Shown: positions 25,949-34,630 of the stretch, piece by piece
Numbering within the stretch: position 1 is the first letter of the stretch
How the letters are laid out: each line of letters opens with the position of its first letter
Assembly (NCBI RefSeq): GCF_009911795.1
Contig: NZ_CP047898.1
Span: 2,108,001 to 2,172,000 of the forward strand
Reading direction: 5' to 3'
DNA length: 64,000 nt
Source of the DNA: Pseudarthrobacter psychrotolerans
GTDB lineage: Bacteria > Actinomycetota > Actinomycetes > Actinomycetales > Micrococcaceae
The notes under the pieces: model-generated
Databases searched by the model: none
Told to the model about the DNA's origin: nothing
Seen by the model: only the letters and a program-made list of their open reading frames with translations
Program-made: the position numbers and the translations under genes

Positions 25949-26878
25949 CTAGAGGGAGCGGAGTTTGGCCTTCTTGATCCGGGCGATGAGGCTGGTGAAT
26001 CCTTCGGCAAGGTCATCCGCGTTGGCCTTGAAATAGGACCAACCGTCACTGGTGAAGCCTTCGTCCCGTCGGTTGTCCCGCGACTGCTGATCGCGGGTGA
26101 GATGAGGGGCGCCGTCGTACTGCACTGCGGTCCTGAAGCGCCGGTAGCCCAGGTCCGCGGACGGCGACCACGGGTCATCCGGATCCAGGCGGAGCTGCAG
26201 TTCCGGCTCAGGAAGTCGGGCGTCCAGCATGGCCAGGCGTAGGAATGTCTCCGGAAACGAGTCCGCGCCGACTCTCATCTCGTCCAGGGCAAGCCGGGCC
26301 TTCTCCACACCCTTCATGTTTGGATGCTGCCGGATGAGCAATCGCAGTCCTTCCTTGAAGGCGTATGGTTCGGTCCTTCCTTCAAGACCGGGCCGAGGCA
26401 TGCGGATCAGCTGGTCTCCCATGGCGATCACGTATGCCAGCGGTAAGTGATGCGCCAGATCAAGCCAGGTCCGGGGCGGGACGGAGACTGGGATTCCGTC
26501 GATTTCCATGACCTCGCCGGGCAGCGCATGCACGCGATGGCCGGCCACTCCGGCACGGCGGACCCGAGGAAGTCCGTGGGGTTTGCTGAGGTGGATCGTT
26601 TCCTCCTTACCCAGCCACGGCGGCAGGCCCAGCCCGGTCAGTATTGCGGCGCTCTCATGGGAAACCCAGGCTCCGGGCGTGGCCGCGGCAAGGACCCGGG
26701 ACCGTTCGGCAAGGACAAACTCACGGCCGGCAGGCAGGTAGATCAGCCGTCCGCCGTCGAGCACGTCCCTGGCGCGAAGGCGCTTGGGCGCGACCCCCAG
26801 CATCCGGGACTCATAGATGGTGAACGGCTGGGTGTTGAGCGTCTGCGGCAAGGGCGTGATGCGGACCATGTGCACCAT
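25949..26878 (-). CDS. Endonuclease-domain protein (DUF559/Vsr-like fold, AbiEi-type N terminus)
   Basis: About 309 residues. The N-terminal part (RMLGVAPKRLRARDVLDGGRL, AWVSHESAAILTGLGLP, IPVSVPPRTWLDLAHHLP) resembles the AbiEi-like domain found in many actinobacterial paralogues. The C-terminal part starts SFPETFLRLAMLDARLPEPE and continues ADLGYRRFRTAVQYDGAPH, RDNRRDEG and WSYFK, the Vsr/DUF559 restriction-endonuclease-like pattern, with likely metal ligands near D242, Q253, D255 and H259. The usual E in the EYDG motif is Q here. I prefer ATG 26878 (MVHMVRITPL); ATG 26929 is possible, and a longer frame to 26971 runs into palindrome B2. The gene sits between two copies of palindrome B. Its cellular role is unknown. 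Confidence 0.75.
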   Translation of the reverse strand: MVHMVRITPLPQTLNTQPFTIYESRMLGVAPKRLRARDVLDGGRLIYLPAGREFVLAERSRVLAAATPGAWVSHESAAILTGLGLPPWLGKEETIHLSKPHGLPRVRRAGVAGHRVHALPGEVMEIDGIPVSVPPRTWLDLAHHLPLAYVIAMGDQLIRMPRPGLEGRTEPYAFKEGLRLLIRQHPNMKGVEKARLALDEMRVGADSFPETFLRLAMLDARLPEPELQLRLDPDDPWSPSADLGYRRFRTAVQYDGAPHLTRDQQSRDNRRDEGFTSDGWSYFKANADDLAEGFTSLIARIKKAKLRSL

Positions 26879-26935
26879 TCTGTCCGCACCGTTGAGAGGA
26901 TACTGAGTTATCCACAGGCCCAGTTTCATCCACCC

Positions 26936-26998
26936 CAACGCGGGGTCACTTACGGCCCATCCGGGATGCAAACATGGGCCGTAAGTGACCCCGCGTTG
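26936..26998. repeat. Palindrome family B, copy 2 (63 bp)
   Basis: Perfect 25-base arms at 26936-26960 and 26974-26998 enclose a 13-base loop similar to that of copy 1 (CCGGGATGCAAAC against GCGGGACGCCAAC). Compared with copy 1 the arms read TTACGGCCC instead of TTAGCGCCC, and the opposite arm carries the matching change, so pairing is preserved. It lies 57 bases upstream of the preferred nuclease start and 13 bases after the acyl-CoA synthetase stop. Confidence 0.92.
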
Positions 26999-27011
26999 CT
27001 ATGGGGGTGGG

Positions 27012-28688
27012 TCAGAGCCCCAGCCGGGCCACTGCTTCCTCGCGCATCTCCACTTTGCGGATCTTCCCCGAAACGGTCATGGGGAAGCTTTCGCGGACGT
27101 CCACGTAGCGCGGGATCTTGTAGTGTGCCAGTTTCCCGCGGCAGAAGTCGGCGACGGCGGCGGCATCCAGCGGTTCCGCGCCGGGCTTGAGGATGATGCA
27201 GGCCATCAGTTCCTCGCCGTACCTGGCATCGGGCACCCCGATCACCTGCACGTCCTGGATGGACGGGTGGCTGTACAGGAACTCCTCGATCTCACGCGGG
27301 TAGATGTTTTCTCCGCCGCGGATCACGAGGTCCTTGATCCGGCCCTCGATCACCACGTAGCCATCGTTGTCCATCCGGGCGAGGTCGCCGGTGTGCATCC
27401 AGCGGTCGGCGTCGATGGCTTCCGCGGTCTTGTCCGGCTGGTCCCAATACCCGGCCATCACCGCATAACCCCGGGTGCACAGCTCGCCGATCGCGCCGCG
27501 CTCCAGCACCTCGCCGGTGCCAGGGTCCACGATCTGGCTTTCGAGCCTGGGCATGGTGCGGCCCACGGTCTCGGTGCGCTGCTGCAGGGTGTCACCGTTC
27601 CGGGTCATGGTGGACACCGGGGAGGTCTCGGTCATGCCGTAGCAAATGGCCACATCCACCATGTGCATCTCCGAGATCACCCGGTTCATCACGTCGATGG
27701 GGCACACCGAGCCCGCCATGACGCCGGTCCGCAACGTGGCCAGGTCGTAGGAGGCAAAGTCCGGCAGCGCCAGCTCGGCGATGAACATGGTGGGCACGCC
27801 GTACAGTGACGTCCCGCCGAAATCCTGGACCGCCTCCAGCGCCGCCGCCGGCGTGAAACCGCGGCCCGGGATGATGGCGGCCGCACCGTGGCTGAGGGCG
27901 GCCAGGTTGCCGATCACCATCCCGAAGCAGTGGTAGAAAGGCACCGGAATCACCACCCGGTCGTGCTCGGTGTAGCCCAGCAGTTCACCGATGGAGAAGC
28001 CGTTGTTCAGGATGTTGTGGTGCGTCAGCGTTGCACCCTTGGGGAAGCCGGTGGTCCCGGACGTGTACTGCAGGTTGATGGGATCGTGCGCGTCCAGCTC
28101 CGCCATGCGGGCCTTCAGGCCGGAATGCCCGACGGCGTCTGCCCGCTTGAGCAGCTCGGCGTACGTCAGCTCTCCGTCACTTTGGGGGTCACCGGCGTCG
28201 AGCCCGTCCATGCCGCAGTCCGGCAGGAATACAAGTTCCCGCAGGTCAGGACAGCCGGCGAGCGCCTGGCGCGCCATCCCGACGTAGTCGCTGTTCCGGT
28301 CCGACGGCGCCGTCACCAGCATCCGCATGCCGTTCTGCTTCACCACAAACTCCAGCTCGTGGCTCCGGTAGGCCGGGTTCACGTTGACCAGGATGCCGCC
28401 GGCCTTGGCCGTGGCGTATTGCAGAAGGGTCCACTCGGCGCAGTTCGGGCTCCAGATGCCGACCCGGTCCCCCTTGGCCACGCCCGAGGCGAGGAGCGCA
28501 CGCGCGAGGCGATCGATGTCGTCGTTCATTTTGGTGTAGCTCCAGCGGCGGGCGTCGGCGCCCGGCACCGGCGCGGCCTCGATCAGCGCGTCATGGAAGG
28601 GGAACCGGGCCACCACCCGCTCAAAGTTCCGGCCGATGGTTTCCTCGAGGAGCGGGACGTCAGTGTCCCCGGCTGTGTAAGCGCGCAT
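27012..28688 (-). CDS. AMP-binding acyl-CoA synthetase (FadD-like)
   Basis: The 558-residue cytosolic enzyme activates a carboxylic acid to its acyl-CoA through an acyl-adenylate. Signatures are NLQYTSGTTGFPKGATLTHH (AMP-binding P-loop), AICYGMTETSPVS, WMHTGDLARMDNDGYVVIEGR, the hinge DLVIRGGENIYPREIEE, and the C-terminal catalytic lysine region FPMTVSGKIRKVEMRE. Length and motif spacing match the fatty-acyl-CoA synthetase group used in beta-oxidation; chain length is not predictable. It is transcribed alone on the minus strand. Confidence 0.92.
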   Translation of the reverse strand: MRAYTAGDTDVPLLEETIGRNFERVVARFPFHDALIEAAPVPGADARRWSYTKMNDDIDRLARALLASGVAKGDRVGIWSPNCAEWTLLQYATAKAGGILVNVNPAYRSHELEFVVKQNGMRMLVTAPSDRNSDYVGMARQALAGCPDLRELVFLPDCGMDGLDAGDPQSDGELTYAELLKRADAVGHSGLKARMAELDAHDPINLQYTSGTTGFPKGATLTHHNILNNGFSIGELLGYTEHDRVVIPVPFYHCFGMVIGNLAALSHGAAAIIPGRGFTPAAALEAVQDFGGTSLYGVPTMFIAELALPDFASYDLATLRTGVMAGSVCPIDVMNRVISEMHMVDVAICYGMTETSPVSTMTRNGDTLQQRTETVGRTMPRLESQIVDPGTGEVLERGAIGELCTRGYAVMAGYWDQPDKTAEAIDADRWMHTGDLARMDNDGYVVIEGRIKDLVIRGGENIYPREIEEFLYSHPSIQDVQVIGVPDARYGEELMACIILKPGAEPLDAAAVADFCRGKLAHYKIPRYVDVRESFPMTVSGKIRKVEMREEAVARLGL

Positions 28689-28803
28689 GCTGGCACGCTA
28701 CCAACTGGCCCCCGGCAATGAAAGCGCAAGAGAAGCGCAACAGGAGGGTGTCCGCGCGTAAACAGGGCGGGCCTGCATGCCGAGTCCCGGTATTGTGAAA
28801 TCC

Positions 28804-29082
28804 ATGAGTGCACCAATCGACCTGCAGGCAACGTTCATCCCCAACGACGGCGAGTTCTTCCGTGTGAAGCTCGCCCTGGAAATCGCCATCGACGAGGTGG
28901 TCAACGAAGCCGGCTGCATCCGCTACGAGCTGACCGAGGCAACCGAGGAAAGGCTGATCCTGACCGAACAGTGGGAATCCGAGGAACTGCTGGCGAAGCA
29001 CTCCAAGGGCACCGCCGTCCAGGACCTGAACGAATCCCTGAGCGCGCTGCTGGCCGGGCCTGTGCAGCTGGAACGCCTGTAA
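28804..29082 (+). CDS. Antibiotic biosynthesis monooxygenase (ABM) domain protein
   Basis: A 92-residue single ABM/YgiN-type domain with dimeric ferredoxin-like fold. NEAGCIRYELTEATEERLILTEQWESEELLAKHSKG holds the conserved core in its usual order. I chose ATG 28804 (MSAPIDLQATF); the upstream nine in-frame codons are not family-like. YgiN-type members act on quinones; others degrade haem, but the haem-ligating features are not seen. The 3' end is followed by a long hairpin and T-run. Confidence 0.85.
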   Translation: MSAPIDLQATFIPNDGEFFRVKLALEIAIDEVVNEAGCIRYELTEATEERLILTEQWESEELLAKHSKGTAVQDLNESLSALLAGPVQLERL

Positions 29083-29096
29083 CCCTCGCTTAACCG

Positions 29097-29160
29097 TCGA
29101 CTGCTCCGTAAGTGCCGTTTTGAACGTTCAAAAGGGCCCTTACGGAGCAGTCGATGTTTT
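29097..29160. terminator. Long hairpin with T-run between convergent genes (palindrome C)
   Basis: Arms 29097-29125 and 29126-29154 match at 27 of 29 positions. The outer 16 bp are perfect and the centre is the palindrome TTTTGAACGTTCAAAA. On the plus strand it is followed by GTTTTTT, making a good terminator for the ABM gene; it may also serve the convergent thioredoxin gene. It shares the 9-mer CCGTAAGTG with palindrome B2. Confidence 0.75.
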
Positions 29161-29182
29161 TTGCAGAGGAACCAGGCGCGGC

Positions 29183-29629
29183 TTAGAGATCGGGGATCTG
29201 CGTGCCGTCCTGGGGGCCCGACGTCTTTCCGGCGGTGGCCGGGTTGCTTTCCGCGGCCGCGGCGGCTTCTGCCTGCGAGCGCGCCACATGGGCGTGGACT
29301 TCCTCCATGTCCAGGGCCTTGACCGCGTCAACAACCTGCTCCAGCTGCTGGGCGTTCAGGGCACCAGGCTGGGAGAAAACCAGGACCTTTTCGCGGAAGG
29401 CCATCAGCGTGGGGATGGACGTAATGCCTGCCTCGGCGGCGAGCTGCTGCTGGGCCTCGGTGTCCACCTTTGTGAACAGGACGTCGGAGTGCTTCTCCGA
29501 CACGGCCTTGTACGTGGGTCCGAACTGCTTGCAGGGACCGCACCATTCAGCCCAGAAGTCCACCAGGACAATGTCGTTGCCTTCGATGGTCGATGCGAAC
29601 TGTTCGCCTGTGATATCTACGGTAGCCAT
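29183..29629 (-). CDS. trx: Thioredoxin
   Basis: A 148-residue thiol-disulfide oxidoreductase with the active site WCGPC at residues 29-33, VDFWAEW before it and the cis-proline TSIPTLMAF segment near residue 75. A roughly 35-residue Ala/Glu-rich hydrophilic tail extends past the thioredoxin fold. No signal peptide is present, so it is cytosolic, reduced by thioredoxin reductase encoded elsewhere. ATG 29629 (MATVDITGEQF) was chosen because it starts the fold directly; the longer frame adds unlike sequence. Confidence 0.92.
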   Translation of the reverse strand: MATVDITGEQFASTIEGNDIVLVDFWAEWCGPCKQFGPTYKAVSEKHSDVLFTKVDTEAQQQLAAEAGITSIPTLMAFREKVLVFSQPGALNAQQLEQVVDAVKALDMEEVHAHVARSQAEAAAAAESNPATAGKTSGPQDGTQIPDL

Positions 29630-29790
29630 GCCTTCAACGGTACGCGAGGCGCAGGCCGATGTCCCGGCCGGGTGCGCCCTGTTCGCTCCCCGCGTCATCG
29701 GGAATATCCGGGAAGCGTCCGTGTACACCGGGCAGTGCGAGGCCTACCCTTGGGGTGACCAGCCGCTGGCTGCCGCACACAGGAGGTTTC

Positions 29791-30740
<950 letters not shown>

Positions 30741-30744
<4 letters not shown>

Positions 30745-31544
30745 GCACCACCACCTTGCCTCTGTTCCGCCGGGCCTTCTTTGATTCCTGGCGCTCCACA
30801 CTGGCGTGGGCCGCGGGGCTTGCTGGTGCCACGTTCCTCTACCTGCCGCTGTACCCGTCCATCGGCGGGAGCGCGCAGATGCAGGACATGATCGACGCCC
30901 TCCCGGCCGAGATGACCAAGGCGCTGAACTACGACCAGATCGCCACCGGTCCCGGGTACACGCAGGCCACACTGTTCGGGCTGATCGGCTTCCTGCTGAT
31001 GACCATCGCTTCTGTGGGATGGGGTGCGGCCGCGGTGGGCGGCGATGAGGAATCCGGCCAGCTGGAGCTGACCCTTGCCCACGGGGTGACCCGCGTGCAG
31101 GTGGTCCTGGAACGTGCGCTGTCCCTTTTGCTGCGGGTGGTGCTGCTCGCGGCCCTGGTCTTTGTGCTGGTCCGGCTGCTCAATGATTCAGCCCAGCTAA
31201 CCATCCGGCCCGAGAACCTCTTCGGCGCAGCCGTACTGTTTGCCGGGCTGGCGCTGCTGAGCGGAACGGCCGCTCTATGCGCCGGAGCCGTGTCCGGCAG
31301 GCGGACGTACGGACTGGCCGCGGGCGCCGCCGTCGGCGTTCTTGGCTACGTATTCAACGCCGTCGGCCGGCAGAGCAAGGACGTGGAGTGGCTGCTGGAC
31401 CTGAGCCCCTACCACTGGGCTTACGGAAATTCACCGGTGGCCAACGGCGCGGACTGGGCCGCGGCCGGGTGGCTCTGGGGAATTTCGGCAGTTCTGGTGG
31501 CCGTGGCGGCTTATGCGGTGAACAGGCGCGACGTCGGCGCGTAG
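30741..31544 (+). CDS. ABC-2 type exporter permease
   Basis: The 267-residue inner-membrane partner has about six helices: AWAAGLAGATFLYLPLY first, then a large outside loop, QATLFGLIGFLLMTIASVGWGAAAV, and four more ending in LWGISAVLVAVAAYAV. GGDEESGQLELTLAHGVTR is the cytosolic coupling loop of this family. It is translationally coupled to the ATPase gene. It ends 36 bases before the convergent thioesterase stop. Confidence 0.88.
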
Positions 31545-31556
31545 CTTTCGGAGTCA

Positions 31557-31590
31557 CCGGCGGTCAGGCGCGGCCGGCGGTCAGGCGCGG
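31557..31590. repeat. 17-bp tandem duplication at the thioesterase 3' end
   Basis: The unit CCGGCGGTCAGGCGCGG occurs twice back to back (31557-31573 and 31574-31590). The second copy includes the stop codon and last codons of the minus-strand thioesterase gene; the first lies outside it. The period equals that of the duplication at the metB 3' end. Confidence 0.85.
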
Positions 31591-32135
31591 GCTTCCCAAA
31601 GGTGCGGCGCAGAAGTCCGGCTGCCGGGCAGGGCGTTGGTCTCGCGCCACTCGTGGATCCATTCGGGCAGGACCAGATCCGCCGGAGGTTGACCGAACTC
31701 GCGCAGGATCTCCTCCTGGCTCACCGGCCTGCCCTTGCTGACCAGGCGGGTGGCGATGTAGGCACGCGCGTAAATCTCGCCGTCGGACACCATGCGCTGC
31801 TCAAAGTAGATGGCCTTGGCATCCAAGCCGATGATCTTTGTTTCGATGGTGTACTGCTGCCACAGCTGCAGCGACTTCCGGAAGGCGATGGTCTCCCCCG
31901 CCGCCACCGGGCTCCAGCCGCGCCGGCGCATGGTCTTCCACACGCCGCTGCGGACCATCAGATCGAACCGGCCCAGGTCCATGAGGGAAAAGTACATGCC
32001 GTTGTTGACGTGCATGGCGATGTCGATGTCGGTGGGCAGGACGCGCAACGGCAGGGACGACGGGTCCCAAATGGTCAGTGTGGACCGGCGGGCGGACGTG
32101 AACAGCATCAGGAGGGTGCGCAGAAGCAGGTGCAT
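31581..32135 (-). CDS. Hotdog-fold thioesterase family protein
   Basis: A 184-residue 4HBT/Them6-type protein. The characteristic PTDIDIAMHVNNGMYFSLMDLGRFD segment, residues about 34-58, is the hotdog helix with the catalytic Asp region. A weakly hydrophobic stretch of about 13 residues opens the protein and could attach it to the membrane. It should hydrolyse an acyl-CoA; the chain preference is not visible. A palindrome lies 9-24 bases before its start. Confidence 0.83.
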   Translation of the reverse strand: MHLLLRTLLMLFTSARRSTLTIWDPSSLPLRVLPTDIDIAMHVNNGMYFSLMDLGRFDLMVRSGVWKTMRRRGWSPVAAGETIAFRKSLQLWQQYTIETKIIGLDAKAIYFEQRMVSDGEIYARAYIATRLVSKGRPVSQEEILREFGQPPADLVLPEWIHEWRETNALPGSRTSAPHLWEARA

Positions 32136-32544
32136 CCCTCAATGTTACCCGGCAGTAACTTGCTGACAAGTCCGCAGGGACGGGCAGCCGACCACCGGGT
32201 ACTCGCCGCCGGAACCGTGAGTAGATGCCGTCGCAGGGCCAAGTATTCAGCGGAAAAATTCAGGTAATGCCTACTGGTGCCGTGCCTGTCGCAGCTTCCT
32301 AGACTCGAAATTCCTAGGGCCAAACAACGTTGCCGGCGCATCCTCCGAGCTGGGGTGGATGATGCCGCTTCATAGCGGAGCATCCGTATCTTTCGGGTAC
32401 GCGGGGCTCCCATCATGCGCTTCCGTGCGCGGTTCCGGTCAAAGGCCGGGACCGCGCAGCGCATCACACCTCGATCCGTCCTGCACTTGGAACCCGCGGC
32501 ACCACTGCCGCCCTGTTGCCGGGCCGACCTGCGATGGGCCACCC
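32136..32544. other. 409-bp divergent interval with structured LysM-gene leader
   Basis: No gene is seen. Both flanking genes are transcribed outward. On the plus strand three stem-loops follow one another: CCTAG/CTAGG (32298-32318); GGATG and CCGC paired with GCGG and CATCC (32357-32385); and GTATC/GGGTAC (32386-32400). This suggests a structured 5' leader of about 150 bases or more. Some actinobacterial cell-wall genes carry a c-di-AMP riboswitch, but I do not see its conserved core here. Confidence 0.4.
32144..32159. promoter_or_regulatory. Inverted repeat GTTAC-N6-GTAAC before the thioesterase gene
   Basis: Perfect five-base arms surround CCGGCA, directly upstream of the thioesterase ATG. 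TetR-type regulators of lipid genes bind TTAC/GTAA-type repeats in related genera; that link is inference. Confidence 0.35.
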
Positions 32545-33525
32545 ATGTACCAGTTGACCGCAAAGACTTCCGAACCACCCCGCCGCAATTTCGAAACTGA
32601 CGTCCCGCGGGTCGAACTGATACCGGGCCGCCGGCCGATCAGCAACAAGTTGTGGGCAGGCATGGCCACCGCCGCCGTGATTTCCGCCTTCGGCGTCGGC
32701 GCGCTGGCCGGCCCCGCCCCCACAGCCGAGTTGTCGGCACCACCGGATGCCATTACGACGGCGGCCTCCCCAGTTGTGCGGGTTGCCCGGCCTTTGGCCG
32801 CGGTGCCCCTGGATGCGCCTTATGTTGGGTCCGTTGAGTTTGGCAGTGCGGGAGCTGGCGCTCAGCCGGAAGTCGCAGCTGCTGTGCCGCCGTCGGCTCC
32901 GGCCGAGGCTGCCCCGCCGCCAGCTCCGGAACTTGCTCCGGCACCGGCGGGCGACTCCAACGTCTACACAGTGGTTCCCGGCGACACAGTAGGTGGAATC
33001 GCAGCCCGGTATGGTGTCAACACAAACGCGATGCTGGCCGCCAACGGGCTGGGCCTTTACAGCATCATCGTCCCCGGTCAAACGCTGAAGCTGACGGGCC
33101 CCGCCGTCGAGGTTTCCGCTCCGGCCCCGGCTCCGGCACCCGTTGCGTATTCACCGGCCTTCGTCCCCGAACCGGCGCCGGTCCAGGCCGCGCCCGCTGT
33201 CCGCACGATTTACGTTGCGGGCGCTGGCGGACAGGCCATGGTGGACGCCTGCATCGGGCCAATCCACTTCACACCCAACGACGGCTACTCGCTGTTTATC
33301 ACGGAGCATGACTTCTGCGGCGGGTGGGCGCGTTTCTCCGGCATCGGCGTGGGCGAGACCGTCAGCATTCCGGGCTACGGGACGTACACGGCGACAGCCA
33401 GGGGCCAGGTCCCCAATCCGGGAACCACCAACGATGTCGTCGCGGTATTCGGCGGGTTCCCCCGGGCTGTCCTGCAGACCTGCATCCCGGGGACAAACCA
33501 GATGCTCCTGATCGCACTCAACTAG
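32545..33525 (+). CDS. Exported LysM protein with C-terminal sortase-like domain
   Basis: A 326-residue envelope protein. Residues 36-57 form a signal anchor; a Pro/Ala-rich stretch leads to a LysM domain at 139-183 (YTVVPGDTVGGIAARYGV, PGQTLKL) that should bind peptidoglycan. After a second Pro/Ala linker, residues 234-326 resemble a sortase barrel: a histidine at 255 in ITEHDFCGGWARFSG, GVGETVSIPGYGTYTATA, and a cysteine at 313 in AVLQTCIPG. The arginine usual a few residues after the sortase cysteine is absent (TNQMLLIAL). Extra cysteines at 236 and 258 could form a disulfide. The LysM call is firm; the sortase-like call is inference. ATG 32545 was chosen because it gives a normal cytosolic head before the anchor. 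Confidence 0.8.
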   Translation: MYQLTAKTSEPPRRNFETDVPRVELIPGRRPISNKLWAGMATAAVISAFGVGALAGPAPTAELSAPPDAITTAASPVVRVARPLAAVPLDAPYVGSVEFGSAGAGAQPEVAAAVPPSAPAEAAPPPAPELAPAPAGDSNVYTVVPGDTVGGIAARYGVNTNAMLAANGLGLYSIIVPGQTLKLTGPAVEVSAPAPAPAPVAYSPAFVPEPAPVQAAPAVRTIYVAGAGGQAMVDACIGPIHFTPNDGYSLFITEHDFCGGWARFSGIGVGETVSIPGYGTYTATARGQVPNPGTTNDVVAVFGGFPRAVLQTCIPGTNQMLLIALN

Positions 33526-33570
33526 ATCGCGCTGAACCAGGCCGGGTTTCGCGGTCCGGAGTTTCCAAAG

Positions 33571-33615
33571 CTTGTTCGCGGTTCCGAACCTTCAAGGCAA
33601 GGAGCCGCGAACAAG
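33571..33615. repeat. Hairpin D between convergent LysM and CBS genes
   Basis: Arms CTTGTTCGCGGTTCC and GGAGCCGCGAACAAG pair at 14 of 15 positions plus one G-U, around a 15-base loop. It lies 45 bases after the LysM stop and 21 bases before the convergent CBS-gene stop. No T-run follows. It is alike in size and position to palindromes A and B but not in sequence. Confidence 0.65.
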
Positions 33616-33636
33616 GCCATGCGGGAATTTGCCTGA

Positions 33637-34068
33637 CTAGGCAGGCATCGGGTGGCGTTCGGAAATGTGCTCCACCAGTTCGCCCACGCGCTCCTCGGTG
33701 TAGTTGCGCGCAATGTCGCCCTGGCTGATGATGCCGACCATCTTGTGGTCGACAATAACCGGGAGCCGCCGGACCTGGTGCCGCTCCATGATTTCGATGG
33801 CTGCATCGACACTGGCATCGGCGTCAACCCAGTAGGGCTTGCCGGTGGCCAACTCGCGGGCCAGCATCTCGCGCGGATCACGGCCGGCAGCAACGCACCT
33901 GAGCACGATGTCGCGGTCTGTGATCATGCCCTTCAACTTGCCGTCGTCGCCGCAGATCGGCAGCGATCCACAGTCCAGATCCAACATCATCCGGGCAGCA
34001 TCTGCGATGGACTGATGCTCCTTAACACACTGTGCATCCGTGGTCATAAATTCACGTACAACACTCAT
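33637..34068 (-). CDS. CBS domain-pair protein
   Basis: A 143-residue cytosolic protein composed of two CBS motifs: VREFMTTDAQCVKEHQSIADAARMM with CGSLPICGDDGKLKGMITDRDI, then PYWVDADASVDAAIEIMERHQVRRLPVIVDHKMVGIISQGDIA. Stand-alone CBS pairs bind adenine nucleotides and modulate partners; the partner is unknown. A good ribosome site (GAAGGAGAA) precedes ATG 34068. In Actinobacteria such proteins often belong to hypoxia or stress regulons, which the sequence here does not show. Confidence 0.9.
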   Translation of the reverse strand: MSVVREFMTTDAQCVKEHQSIADAARMMLDLDCGSLPICGDDGKLKGMITDRDIVLRCVAAGRDPREMLARELATGKPYWVDADASVDAAIEIMERHQVRRLPVIVDHKMVGIISQGDIARNYTEERVGELVEHISERHPMPA

Positions 34069-34323
34069 TGGTTCTCCTTCATCGATTGATGTATCGACAC
34101 AGGGCATCGGGGGCACGTGCGCCGATGGTGCCAGCCTACGCCCGGGCCAACACTGATGTCGACGACGGTTTCTTGGCAGACTTCCGACGCTTGCTTTTCC
34201 CCGCTCCTTGGTCAAATCCCTGTGTAACGCTGCGGGGAACAGACCATAAGGCGGGGAAAACCCGAAGCGCGCCAGGAGCTGCGAACGGGCTTCGGATGGG
34301 AGTGGCGCCCTGGCGGCGGGCAC

Positions 34324-34361
34324 AAAAAAGCCTCCGGAACCTGGTGGTTCCGGAGGCTTTT
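34324..34361 (-). terminator. Strong intrinsic terminator of tRNA-Tyr
   Basis: A perfect 13-bp stem, AGCCTCCGGAACC with GGTTCCGGAGGCT, around a four-base loop has T-runs on both strands (AAAAAA at 34324-34329). It begins seven bases past the tRNA-Tyr 3' end. Confidence 0.9.
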
Positions 34362-34368
34362 CCTTGGG

Positions 34369-34450
34369 TGGCAGATGAGGGATTCGAACCCCCGTAGGCG
34401 TTGCCAGCTGATTTACAGTCAGCCCCCTTTGGCCGCTCGGGTAATCTGCC
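34369..34450 (-). tRNA. tRNA-Tyr (GTA)
   Basis: An 82-nucleotide class II tRNA with long variable arm. The acceptor is GGCAGAT/ATCTGCC with discriminator A. The anticodon arm GCTGA, loop CTGTAAA, TCAGC gives anticodon GTA. The T arm GGGGG/CCCTC region encloses TTCGAAT. No CCA is encoded. Confidence 0.95.
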
Positions 34451-34630
34451 GAACTTCAAAAGAAGATCACCCCCGGCTGCAGTGTTCAGAACGTCCGTTT
34501 CCGGGCCGTTCCGCTTCCAGTAACCGCGGGCAAGACAACTTTACAGAACTTCTGCCGAAGAATCGAATCGAGGGGGCAGACCCCGAAAAAGGCCGCCAAA
34601 AGCCCCGCCATTCCGCGGAAAACCCGGGAC

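Noticed and set aside
26878..26971. Longer nuclease start at 26971
   Set aside because: It would place the start codon within palindrome B2 and translate the hairpin; an internal ATG gives a more usual N terminus.
25884..26998. Classical insertion sequence around the nuclease gene
   Set aside because: No transposase motif, no flanking target duplication that I can see, and the hairpins are direct copies rather than terminal inverted repeats.
32220..32420. c-di-AMP (ydaO) riboswitch before the LysM gene
   Set aside because: The gene type fits, but I do not see the conserved ydaO core sequences; only generic stem-loops are present.
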